Below, in pieces: positions 10,814 to 22,800 of a stretch of 64,000 nt of DNA (position 1 is the stretch's first letter; each line of letters opens with the position of its first letter). The notes beneath the pieces were generated by a model. It saw only the letters and a list, made by a program, of their open reading frames with translations. It ran no database searches and was not told the origin of the DNA. The DNA lies in NCBI RefSeq assembly GCF_910592395.1, contig NC_088320.1:3782001-3846000 (forward strand), read 5' to 3'. This DNA is from Lineus longissimus (Eukaryota; Nemertea; Pilidiophora; Heteronemertea; Lineidae). The translations under genes and the position numbers were made by a program.

Positions 10814-12531
10814 AATGTCAAATTGTGCGCACTTATTCCAGGACTCTACAGATTGTGCCAGACGACTCCGCGGCCCAAGGTGGAAAGACCTATCTTGGTC
10901 AGACCGGACAAACATCATCATTATGGTGAATATTATCACCACATCCCGGGTCGTTGATTGTTCAAGTTGGTCGAGTTTCTTGATAACGGACAACAATATC
11001 AAAATGACAACTTCTAGTATACAGAGCAACATTAGAGACACGAAGTCGTGGGATAGAATCGCTACTGGACCATTATTTGAAAGAAAAGGCCTTGGTCCTG
11101 GCGATGATCACTGTGAATGAGTGATGTTTGTGTGATGCGTTCATAATCAAAGGTCGCAACGACATAAATGGCGCTAGGAGACGTCGTCAAAACGGAGGGT
11201 AGTTCATATCTATCGACATTTCAAGGTTGGCACATGTGTCATTTAATCAGTTTAGTTTGATCCATATAAGCGCGCGATGGGAATCGATATCAAAGATATG
11301 GACGGCTGAGACAGACACTGGCATTCCCAGTGCGTCCGGGGCAATGCCCAGACTTGGTCAGAGAACAGACATGTGTTGTTTATCGAGTAGAGAGGCTGTT
11401 TTTTAAAAACGTATACGAGTTGAATGCAGTTTTAGTCAATTTGGTCAAAATGTGGAAGTCCAGAGCTAGGTTGTTCCAAACCACGCCAGCTTTCACGCAG
11501 TCATGAAAAGTTAATTAAGATAATTAATAACGTAACCGTTAGGGATACCGTGAATATTGTCCCTCGAACAATCGGGTCCTGCGTTTGAAATCTTGGGCGT
11601 ATGAATAAGGCAAATTCGAAAGGGGATATAAACGACCAAAGCGATATCAGAGACTTATTAAGCGATTATAAAACTTTAGAGGGATGCTCATCCTAAGGTG
11701 TTAATTGAGACGTAAAGGGTAAGAAACAGCCGGCCTTATGTTGACATAAAGAGATGAAGATGCCACTGTCTCAGCGTTTCCTGCTGTCCATTTAAGAACA
11801 ACAGAAGTAGCCGACAAACTTTATTCGATTTTTACACTCGCTTTATTGAGTAATGATTTTACGTTGTCCTGCATATAGCGGTGGGGACATCTTCCTTTGT
11901 ATGATATCATGACACTGAGGCCCGGACTCAATAAGGGAACCGATCTTATTGTAGCTTTTGCAGATGGGGCAGTTGTATGCTCAATCTGACCGTTTGGTTA
12001 GTGTTCAAGCAGACATGGGAATGGCATAGTGACAGAATTCAAATTCTCGTGAGTCTTATTTTGAGTTTCAATCATATCGCTTTATAAAACGGTTTATAGA
12101 TCAACATCAACTGACGTATTTTAAAATTTATTCAGAAATATTTGCTTGAGATCGAGTTCAGCCATGATCCAACAGAGGTCGCGCCCATAATCGCCACCCC
12201 AACGAAGGAAAACCATGAAGGAGCGTATTGGTGGCTTCAAGCGAAGCAAATACACGTGTCGCCATCTATCATGAGAACAACTTATTATTAATCTTGGAGT
12301 ATTTACTCGTGTCCTTGTGTCCTGTGTGCCAGCTAGAAACCGTGGAGGAAGGTATCACCGCCAACTGCTGGGTTCTTGGTGCGTAATCGGTTAATAACAA
12401 AGACAGCTACATAGCCAAAGGCTGCATGATATCAATTTCATTAAGTTCGTCTTATTAATCAAGTGTCCCTAAACATGAAAACAATGGCCCGTCGACGCGG
12501 GCCTCGGAAATAATCGCGAGATGATGAAGAG

Positions 12532-12660
12532 ATCGCGATATTCAACGAGATACCATTGTGAGCCACAGGTGTGAGGATGGACCGTCCCAAGAAACATCAC
12601 ATCCGAGGAAAACATGCAAATGCAATCACGCTCGCGCATACGATCGCACTAAATCAACCG
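12532..12660. promoter_or_regulatory. Duplicated non-coding module, copy 1
   Basis: Ordered blocks shared with a second copy about 540 bp downstream: ATCGCGATATT, CGAGATA, CCACAGGTG (an E-box), ATGCAAATG (octamer/POU type), CGCATACG and AAATCAACCG. Just past the end, ATCAACCG and CGGTTGAT form an inverted pair (12,653-12,673). It lies about 6 kb upstream of Post2. The regulatory role is inferred only from the pattern of conservation between copies. Confidence 0.55.
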
Positions 12661-13069
12661 GGAAACGGTTGATCACGGAGATTTCATGATAAAACCGGTT
12701 GTGAATCCGCCACATTGTTTTTCAGGAAGACTTTTTTCTCGAGACGATTCGGTCAAAGCAACCTCCTTACTTCTGCTAACGTTTCGATAACTCGTTTTTC
12801 AGTTGCTGATCGAAGTCCGCCGGTGGTTTGATCATGGTTGAGCGATCGCGCGCGCGCGGACATCATCCTGAACCTCCAGGTTGTTCCTGTGTCTTTGCCT
12901 TACTCGCAAACTTTGACGTGCGTGGTCAGAAGGCGAGCAATGTCACCAATAACAAGGAATTCTAAAACAGCAACTGAATGACTTTAGAACGGTATCAGTA
13001 CCAGGGTATTTCAATAAGGAATAACAAACGTCGCACGCCCTGACGTCTAAAACAACACAAATTGTTAAA

Positions 13070-13180
13070 ATCGCGATATTTGCCGAGATATCAGGGTCCT
13101 CTGTCCACAGGTGGTGGATCATGGACTAGAAAGATGCAAATGGGACCGCGATTACGCATACGGCTGCAGTAAATCAACCG
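13070..13180. promoter_or_regulatory. Duplicated non-coding module, copy 2
   Basis: It has the same block order as copy 1. The distance from ATGCAAATG to AAATCAACCG is exactly 37 bases in both copies, while the sequence between other blocks has diverged in length and content. That pattern suggests constraint on the blocks rather than a recent duplication, though an old transposon pair is an alternative. Confidence 0.55.
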
Positions 13181-16100
13181 TGATTCGTTTTGTTCGGGAG
13201 ATATTTGTTATTTGCTGCGCCTTGGAAATGTCATATCGGGGAGAAAGGAAGAAATGATAACAGGCAGGCATGATTGATGCCACTTGATATGATTATTGGG
13301 ATACTGTTTGCGGAAGATTTTGCTGTTTTCATCCTCGAATTTCGATCCGAGAACGATGTGAAATTTTGACGAGAGATATTGCATCGCCTGTTGAAGGAAT
13401 GCAATGGGCTAGTCTGTCTTTGACGTCTGATATTTCTAGAAACAATAATAAATAAAAACAGAAGGCCAACTAGAGAGAAAAAACAACTCTTTCTCGGATT
13501 AAAGTCTGAACATCTCTTGTCATACGTGTAAAATAATCAGATGCCATTTCTGACCATTGCAATCAAGCATCGTTTATTTTGAATAAAAAGACAATAATTC
13601 AACAAGATTGTTGCAGATAATGCATCCAGATATTAGAGATCCAATCTCGCCTTTGTCCTGCCGCGTTAAATGAATCCTTTTTCTTGAGTTAATTACGATT
13701 TATCAACGAAATTCACGGACAAGTTCTGATAATAAATGTGACTGCTTGAACCGAAGGGATAATAATCAGCAAAACGTGCTTTACTATATAATAAATGTAT
13801 TTACATTGTTTAAGAAGAAACGAATACTTTGCCATATACGACTTCAGAACGGCCCTCCCTACAATTCTTAAAACAGATTGAATGATCTTTCATCTGCCAA
13901 CAAAAACTGCGCAGGAGTCTACCTCAGTATGTCAGAATTATTGACCGTTTTTCCGTCTACCTGGCGGTTGTAATCAGATAGTTTTTATACTTTATTGATA
14001 ATTGCCAACCTCTTCTTCAGGAGTTTTTCTATTTTTTAAAATTGGCCGCCTGTAGAGTCAATCACAACTGAAAAACATAGCAACTGCACTACGCCTGTGG
14101 AAGAGGTTAGATGGTCATCAAAAGAACGCATGTTGTCAAGTTTTAATACCTTTCTCTCCGGGAACAAAGCAAAATCTCGAAATGGGAATCAGCCACAACC
14201 CAAACAAAAGTGACACGACGCATGCGCAGTAACAACCATCTTTTTGGCCAGCGTCATTCAGTTTCCTTGCCTGTTTAACGAGACGCTTAACATCAACGAA
14301 ACCTCCATTTTGACGAATTCTCCGAATTAAGCAGAAACGTCAACTAAGGTAGGCGATTCGTGTCTTCAAGTGTCTTGTTTGTTTATGCCAGCGTCCACTC
14401 GACTCCTGAGCGCGTTTGTAATACTGCAGATACTTTGTGCTGCCCCCTGAAAGCGGTCAGCGGACCCTCTTCAGATGCAATCACGCCAATAAACACTGAC
14501 CAAGTCTTTATTATCACCAATCGGGTTACATCGATGAAAAGCGGGATTTTCACCGAAACGAAAAAGTCAACTCCATTGGGCTTTTATTGGTTTATTGCAT
14601 AGTAATCGGTGTTATTGGTGAAGTTGGTGTCGGCAAGATCAAAAGGAAGGAAAAAGAGTCGCCATAATGATCCCTGCTGCATGTGATTGGGACTCAGAGC
14701 CAACACTGAACCAGAGAACAAAATCTAAAACTCGGACCAATACTGTTGACACAAATTGGCGAAATGGCAATTTTCAGTGATTTTGGTTGTTTTATTTTAT
14801 ATGCCCTCACGAAGAATTGCTTGTATTGCTTGTTTGTCTTTATATCTATAGCAATTAAAAGTAATCAGATCTGACATCAATAATCTGACAACTAAGAAAC
14901 CACTCGGTAAGGAAACTGTCGAATAAATGGGCAGAGACAAGAATAAAATCATATTTAGGGACCTTTACAGTGATTTGGTAGCGCAACGACAAATTGTCTG
15001 CACCACCAGTCTACTCATTTTGTCCTTGGTCGAGCAGGCATATGGACGTCCTACAGGGGGTGGTGGGACCTCCCATAAAAGGATCTAAATCTCTGCCATC
15101 GAGGGACGCAGAATCACCCTGACAAAGGGCAGGGTCAGGACAGCGGCTAATCGAATTTTAATTTGTCGTAGTTCCATAATTTATGTTGCATTCATTTTGG
15201 AGGGGAAACTAACTTCATGAGTTTTTTCTTTCGAGCAGAGGCTGTGTTTACTTGATCATCCGTTCATGGAGTATTGAGCAAATGCTTATGTTCACGTCGA
15301 GAAATATAAGTTTTTGAGCTTGGACATGAACTTACTTTAGTCCTGAGAAGCCATTGTGAACAATAGTGAAACTGAAGACAATCTCCAGTAAATGCGAGTC
15401 CAGAGAATAGATTGAATGTCATAGCGTTATTTATTTTGTAAATACGTCTGGATGACTGAAAGCATTTAGGCCACTACCAGTATCACTTTCAAAGTGGTAA
15501 GTTGGTTTATAATACTGTTGTTTCGCGCACCTCTTCTAAAATAGTCTTTACCTTAAAGCAAAAACACATAGAAGAATGTATTTTTACTCAAGTCAATGTC
15601 GGTCGGCAGATATTGTCTTAATAGGGAACGAGAAATAGGTGTTGTATCAGATGGTCGAACATGTAATTTAACTTCCATAAAACTGACCATCAGAACTCGA
15701 AAGGAACAAAGTAACTAATGACGCCAACTCAGCTAAATCAACTCGATATTTCATCCATCTTATTCTACCATCGCATCAATTTATACACCTGTTCATCCAT
15801 CCCGCAGAGTACAATAACGGAGAGGTTACAAGGGCTCCGCAATCGATGACGATATGGCAGCCCGATGACATCTTCTTAGGCCTGATTGCTATCAGCTGTT
15901 CATTAAATGACTCAAGCCATTGTCTATGTGCTTACATGACAAGATGGAAAAGACTGTCCGAAGTGGCTTTGTCTGCGCAATCTGTATTGATAAAAGAATG
16001 ACTCGCTGCCGAGTATTTACCTTGAGCAGACTTTTGCTACCTTCCCAGGCCTATTGAAAAAGATTTAAACCTTCTTGGCCAACAAAAATATAAAAAGGGA

Positions 16101-16212
16101 ACCACCTGAACTTTTCAGAAACTTCTCTTTTATCTCTTCCCTTCTTTAGAAAGCTGATCAGTTTGGTGGATCTGGGTTGGCAAAACGGAGTAAAAAACGT
16201 ATCAAGCTAATT

Positions 16213-16284
16213 TGACCCCGACGTGATTCGAACACGCAACCTTCTGATCTGGAGTCAGACGCGCTACCATTGCGCCACGGAGTC
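16213..16284 (-). tRNA. tRNA-Trp (anticodon CCA)
   Basis: The minus strand folds into a 72-base cloverleaf. The acceptor stem GACTCCG pairs with CGGGGTC, the D arm is GGCGCAATGGTAGCGC, the anticodon loop is CTCCAGA and the T loop is TTCGAATC. There is no intron. A T-run suitable as a polymerase III terminator follows within about 25 bases. Confidence 0.96.
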
Positions 16285-18531
16285 ACATGGTAAATTGCTA
16301 GAGACGAGTTTGACCCGTAGGCCTGTGACCAAAATAAAGGATACTGAAGGGGTGTTCAAATATATAGTGTAACCAGGGTGGATTTGTCTAATTTCAAATG
16401 AAGGGCAGACGGTTGAAACTATACCAATTTCATATTTTGAAAAGGTCTGCGTACAGGTCCATTGCAGACGAATTGATGATCGATGATATTAAGAATTTGA
16501 CAATATTACCATGGCGTTAGAATTCCGATCCGACCATGTTTTCACTAAAGGAAATATGCAAATCTTTGTCTCATAACATTAGTTAGTTAAATCAACGTTA
16601 AGTTTCGTTTGTCGCATCTTTTCTAGATTTTCCTGGCTTACAGAGTGCTGGAAAACATACGAAGATGTTCTTGACAATTTTATTGTCACGGCACAATTGC
16701 ACAATGTTTGCCAATTAAGCGTAGCATCACGTGCCCACTCGGTCTCTTTGATCTTAACGGGAAATTATAATTAGAAATAGAATTAAGTGCCGCAATAATA
16801 CACTGTACAGAACTGGACGCGATTGGGTGCATTTGTGATGAGTGTTCTGTGATGATAATGAAATTGGGGCTTATAAGATACGGGACACCCTCCGAGGGAG
16901 TCTGGGCGCGGTGATCCTGTCACTGGGGTGGTAATGTGCTCGGACAGTATCGCGAAAACAAGGAAAATCTCGTAAAATCCCCAGGAAAAGTAATGAAATT
17001 TCAGTAAACTTAGTTAATTGGGGCTACCTTTCCATCTACTCGCAACCACGCTTGATCTAGTCAGAGATTAACACCCCCGGTACAGATCCCCGGGGCAGGG
17101 GACAACCCCTCCCATAAAACAGCAATTACTCCTCTTGGACATTGTCTGATTTTCACCAATTCTAGTCTTTCAAGACCAGGCATCCGATAGAGAAATAACA
17201 TTTGCCAATTCTGACTTTTCAAAATAAGAAGGCGCGGCCCACTTTTCGCCATTTTCGGTATTTCACATTGTCATTATTTCCCAATGAAATTCCAACCGTA
17301 AGTTATAATTTAGTTTAAGTTAGAAATTGGCTGTTGGATTTTTATCAAAATTAAGAGGTGGTCGAAGGGTCGCGCGACTGGTATGGCACATGTCCGAACA
17401 GTCCGAGTTCCCGTGCAATATGTTAAAAATCAAGAAAGAAACTACATTAACATCATTACAATGTAGGTCATGAGGTGGAACCACCTGAGACGATTGTGTG
17501 ACTGTTAATTCTTTTCAGCAGGAAAACGAGGCAGTTTATATGATTGTGTAACTTTAAACCTTTTTATCCGGAATACTAGGCAATTTATCTACGATTGTGC
17601 AACTGTAAATTCTTTTTATCCGAAAAACTAGGCAATTCATCATTGTGTATCTGTAAACTAGCTAGGATCGTTTATTTCTTTTTATCCAGGATACTAGGCT
17701 GTGTAACTGTAAATCCTTATACCATGGGAAACTTGGGAAATTTATCGTCAAATGTCTGACTGCCTAGTGGCCTCTTTGAATATAGGCCTATTGGGGACTA
17801 AACTGTAAGATAGGTTAGGCGTTAGAGAAATACGTGTTGTGTGATTGGTAACATTTTGCGACTATATACACCTGCAACAAACGTTTTAAACTCAACTTTC
17901 ACATGTAGCGCCTTTCGCTATCGGATTGAACGAACACCACAGATCTCATTGCGGAAAATGATCAGCTCATTATTGATGTGAATATTAAGAGGAGCTGCCC
18001 AGTACGACCACATAAATTTGTTGCCATTGCGAAAATAGGCTCCGCCCTCTTGGATTGTCAACACAAATTCTGATGGTTGTCCTTTTGATTCGATACTGAT
18101 GATACATGAATGTGTAATTAAACTCCCGAGAGAAATGATAATCAATATTTGTTAGGAAATATTTCGTCCAATTTGGCTTCCAAAATCACCGGAATTATGT
18201 GGGCTGTTCTTGGAGTTGGCCTCCTGTTAAATAACTAGAATGCACCAAATGACCTCGGTGAGTTTTCAGCATGAATTGCGAAGGTCAGATTATTCTAAGG
18301 GGGTCAGAATTATTATTTACGACCGCAGTAATCAGAAAACATCCGAAAAATAAATCCGCCATTTTGATTGCGCAGATATTAAAGCCTGGCACTGGCCTGA
18401 TTATTGACTTCATGCCGGTCACACGGTCTGAAATTGCTTCCAAGTATGCTTGAATATCGCAAAATATAGCGTCTCTTCAGCAACTGATCCCCGAACAAAA
18501 TTCAACTATTCCCGACATGTTACGAGAGACA
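16285..18531. other. Non-coding upstream region of Post2
   Basis: No exon recognised. Besides the minisatellite at 17.5 kb, it is unremarkable AT-moderate sequence. Probably part of the upstream regulatory region of Post2, by position only. Confidence 0.5.
17492..17725. repeat. 49-58 bp minisatellite, about 4.5 copies
   Basis: Tandem copies begin at 17492, 17542, 17593, 17642 and 17700. The consensus starts GATTGTGTAACTGTAAA, then TTCTTTTTATCCGGAA, then TACTAGGCAATTTAT. The fourth copy carries an insertion of about 9 bases. Confidence 0.8.
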
Positions 18532-18539
18532 TATAAAAG
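18532..18539 (+). promoter_or_regulatory. Candidate TATA box of Post2
   Basis: TATAAAAG, followed 25-35 bases downstream by initiator-like TCATTAG. A donor-bounded, non-coding exon candidate follows, so a transcription start near 18,560-18,570 is plausible. Inferred from sequence only. Confidence 0.5.
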
Positions 18540-18564
18540 CCAGTATCATACTTTCATTAGTTGA

Positions 18565-18818
18565 TCTTCAGAGTCGGCGGTGAGATCAAAGGTGTGATGA
18601 TTTATTGCGCAGATTCTCATTGGCTATGCTAGAGACCACGTGCTGTTGACTTCCATTGAAAATAGTCCCCGTTCGCGCGTGGTTCATCGGTCAGTGAGAA
18701 ACAAGATTCTTGCACGATTAGGCGAAACACTACACAAGTTCCTCATCAAGGATTGTTCTCTGTGGATAAATATGATATTTTGGAGTTAAATTATTGTGTT
18801 TTGCGCTTTTAAACTCCG
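18565..18818 (+). other. Post2: Probable 5' UTR exon of Post2
   Basis: The segment lies between the TATA box and a strong splice donor (CCG|GTAAGTAAG at 18818/18819). The next good acceptor is TTTCAG at 19801-19806, ten bases before the Post2 ATG. This implies a 5' UTR intron of about 1 kb. The exon 5' edge is approximate. Confidence 0.5.
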
Positions 18819-19816
18819 GTAAGTAAGTTCATATTGAATGTCGTTCATCCTTTTATGGACAGTCAATGGAATACGATGGTCGTATTTAATTTATTACCGA
18901 TTGATGTGAAACGTGTGACGTCTGCATCTCATGTTGTTATCGTCTGCCAAGCAAAATTGCAAAATCATGTGAGAAAATTGAATAAATTCAAAATAGTACC
19001 AACATCAAACGATTTAATTCTGTTTAAAGCATCTAAAACGTGTTTCGCCGACAGGTTTTATGCAGTTTTATGGAGGTTTTATTGATTGTTATTATCGGTT
19101 GGCAATATTCATTTTATAGTTCAGCTCTGTCATAATTTGAACATTCATGGGATATTAGAAGCCCAGTTGATGACAGGAACACTACTATGGTCATCTCCCC
19201 TTATATCATACTATTTATTAGTACCTTGATTGCAATTTCATTTTTGTAATAACTGAATGTGTTGCTTTATCTAGATTTCATTGCTGTTTCATTTCGCTCC
19301 TATGTGGTGTTATAGTTTGTACATAAATGATGCAATAAGATGATAAAGACAAGGTTCACTTCATGCAAATACATGTATAGAATTTCTATGTCATTCAGCA
19401 ATTTATGTTTGGCTTCTTTATCTTACCTTGATCGGTTCACATCAGCTTGCTTTCTCTGTTCATTTTATATGGAGAAACAATTAACTTGGTTGTCTACTGA
19501 CAGATCTTGTCAACATGATATTTCAAATAGAATATGAAAGAAAAGAGTCTTTCCGTCGATCTTGAAGTGACACTCGGGGATGACGATTGGATATGCAAAA
19601 ACTTCACTGTATCGAAAACTTCCAGAAATTTTTCTCAGTTTCAGCTTAAGCCGATTAGGATGGACATGAACTGAGATATATCTTAGCTAATTTTGATTCA
19701 TTTTAAGTACCTTGTGTCGTATAAAGGCCTTGTTTTCATGAGAAGTGTCTAAGGTATATAATATTGAAGTATATATCTAATGTCAGAATCTTCTTCATCC
19801 TTTCAGATAAGTTGCA

Positions 19817-22800
19817 ATGATGGACCACAGTCAGAATCTCTTGGCCCACAGCCGCCTGCCGACCTACCAGCCCATCACGACCTCCACTGGCGCCCTCCTG
19901 GGCACCACTCAAGACGTCTCTAGACCCTTACTAACCCCGCAAAATGGCTGGAACTACAACAGCGAAAGCGCCATCGCACCCCACAATGGCTGCAACTTTG
20001 CTTACACAAACTTAGGAACAACCTCAAGCACGAAACCAACTTACGGATCCGCCTTTGGATCGAGCACAGACTTTTTAACAAATTGCAATCAGATGCCTTT
20101 GAACACTTTTAACTCACCTCTGGGCCCTACGCGGCCAGGGTTCCAGTTTTATGGCGATATGTACCAGGGACCTGCCCACACCATGGGCAACGGTGGTATC
20201 TTCTCAGACTTGAACACAACGGTGCCCAGTATACCAAGACTCACACATGAGGAGGTTAATATCTCAGAAAATAACTCATGTACAGGTAAGTGTAGGCCCT
20301 TTTGGTGAAATCGTCTTTTAATCCTTCTTCTTCAGTTTCTTATTTTGCTCCTCCTCTGTTTGTCAATATATAAATCTTCCACATCAAAGGAAGTCTTTAA
20401 CATTAAAGAATCAGTCCTTTCCCGCCAGTAAAGTAATCTCAAGACATCGATATCATTTCGTTTATATGATATAATCTTTTTGTCGCGCCTCAGGTTTGGG
20501 TTAAAACCTGCAATTGGCCTTGTCCAAACGGGTCCCTTCCATACTTGTTGACATCATTCCCCAGCAGGTGACAACGCCGTACTAAGGTCCACAATCACTA
20601 TTTTACAACTAACGTGACATATATACATGGGTTTTATAACCATCCTCAAATAATACGGCGTTTATTGCAACCAGAGAAAAAGTATCACGACATCTTTTTT
20701 ATGGCAAATAATTAAAGAAATTGGTCGATTGGTGACCTGTGAAGTGGACTAAAGGTTTATCATCACACGTGTAAATTAGCACTTTTGTGATAATGTCGCA
20801 TAAAGTTATCTTTTTTATCGCCAAGGGTCTGTCCTCAAACACCGATAATGGCTTGAAGTTGGCGCTTTAACCACTCAGGAACTGCACTTAAACACCAATC
20901 ATTGCACAAGACATACAAAGGTGATTTTTTATGTCGTTTAGGACACCTTTCTTAATTTGATTCGAGATTTGATTGCCTGTTAAACTGTGATGTCTTAACA
21001 TTGATGACAAACCTAAATGGCAAATGTGTGGCCATTATACCGAAGCCTTTCAAAAATGTAAACAGTCACGACAGTGTGTTGCTAAAGTTACCAAATCGCT
21101 TTTATCTCGACTCTAAAACTCGTGAATCGGCTTGGTCTTATTAGTAAAAGTCCTCAGTTCTTGGATATTTTATGACTGAAGCCTTATACTGACCTGATGC
21201 TATCCACACCATCTCTCGTCATATTGCTTCGGATGTCATAATAATGCCAGACGAGGTGTCTCACAGTCTCGGGCAAGAATCATGTCAGATTAAGATTACA
21301 CCACCGATAGGGGTCGTTCTATCTTGCAGTATACGAAACTATTCACGTTTGTTTGATGAGTACAAATGTCATTGAATCACAACCCAGGCCCCCAACTGTG
21401 CTTACCATGCATGCAGTCCAATAACTTGACTGCAGAATTGTCCCTGTAGCGCCTGCCTATAGCCCCAATTTAACTTCTCTTGCTGGAAAGACAAGCTATA
21501 TCGAACAACTTATTGATTAAAGCGAATCCCGAGTGAGAGGTCATTGGTCAATTGTCACTCAAGAACTAAGATGCTTCGAAGAATTTTCAACTTTAGACTT
21601 TCAGTGAGTGTCCCATTTGGCGGCGACAGGCATCGCGTGCTAAATTTGATAAATGTTTTTCGGATAAGTCCCGTCTTAACCTCCTTAGCCGCCACTCAAG
21701 TGCCCACAGGATAAATGTGCCCTGTCAAAGAGGCTAGGGAGCAGTGAAAGGACTGGTGACAGAGTGACAAAGTAGATGATCTTTAACTCAAATTCATACA
21801 CAATGCGACTAATTTGTCCGATATGCTGTCGCTTTTAAACACCAATTCAAAATCGTCTCGAATTCCCTTCCCCCTGCCGTGAGACTTGAAGAATTTGTCA
21901 TGTTTTCTTAGTTTACATGATGGGGGAATTGTTACCTTAACATGTTGAAATCTAGCTCATTCACGCTGTTTTGATGAATCCAGTTAAGATGCCACAGCGC
22001 GGTGGCTCGCGACTAGCATCAGGAAGTCTTGAAGTGCCATTGTCGGAGGAAGGTTTTGGGTCTGTATCAAACCATATATACCTCAATCCGTAGTTATTGA
22101 ATAGGATAGGGCACATTTTGCAGGGGACATATAAATCTGTTACACCGGCTGCGGAATCGAAGTATTAGTAAGGCGAGGCTTTGGCCATTCGGAAATGGTC
22201 AAACACTGGCCGACTGATGGACTTTGCTGGTGTTTTCAATGCCATGAACGCGGCAGTAGGCCATGAGGTCAGTACGTTCATCTCGGGACTGCGTTATCAC
22301 TGAGGTAATTTATTACATAAAATACCCGGAAATCACATGCGAATGATACCATAGGCTCCGTACTACAACGACTTGTAAACACACTATCCAGAAAAACACA
22401 CCGCCTACGAGTTTTGAACTTTAAGAGATTCTATTCTCATTCAACGCCGTCATTGACAGTGTCATCTGACAAACCTCTTCAGGTCCGTATCGAATCTGAA
22501 CCCAATGATAAGATTCAACATGAAAAATAGGGCCTATTTACTCATGTCAGGGTATCAACCTGCAAGGCAATGAATTCAACTTGCATATGCCGCGTCCAAC
22601 TCATTCTCTGCTTACGTACTGTATATTCTATGGGAACTGTTCACCTCCTAAAGTGTGTTTCACCCTATAAAGGCCCAAAATGGATGTGAATTGATAGTCT
22701 TAACCTATACTAAATGAAAACAATTTCCAGTAAACTCACCCTGGGTCCAACCTTACCTGTATTGGACGATGCGATTACAGGGCAAGCGTATTTTCGTCAG

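Larger units (their letters stand above)
10814..16212. other. Non-coding flank upstream of gene B and of the Hox cluster
   Basis: About 5.4 kb without a recognised protein exon. It contains the duplicated module described separately and a (CG)n run near 12,848. Near 14,220-14,347 is a promoter-like patch: GCATGCGCAG, then AACCATCTTT, and a possible splice donor AAG|GTAGGC. A TATA-like ATATAAAAAGG lies near 16,088. No homeobox was found here. Confidence 0.6.

Noticed and set aside
10814-11041. Longer N-terminal reading of gene B upstream of its signal peptide
   Set aside because: The extra residues are not seen in gene A. Starting at MRGVV gives a proper signal peptide and equal exon 1 lengths in both paralogues.
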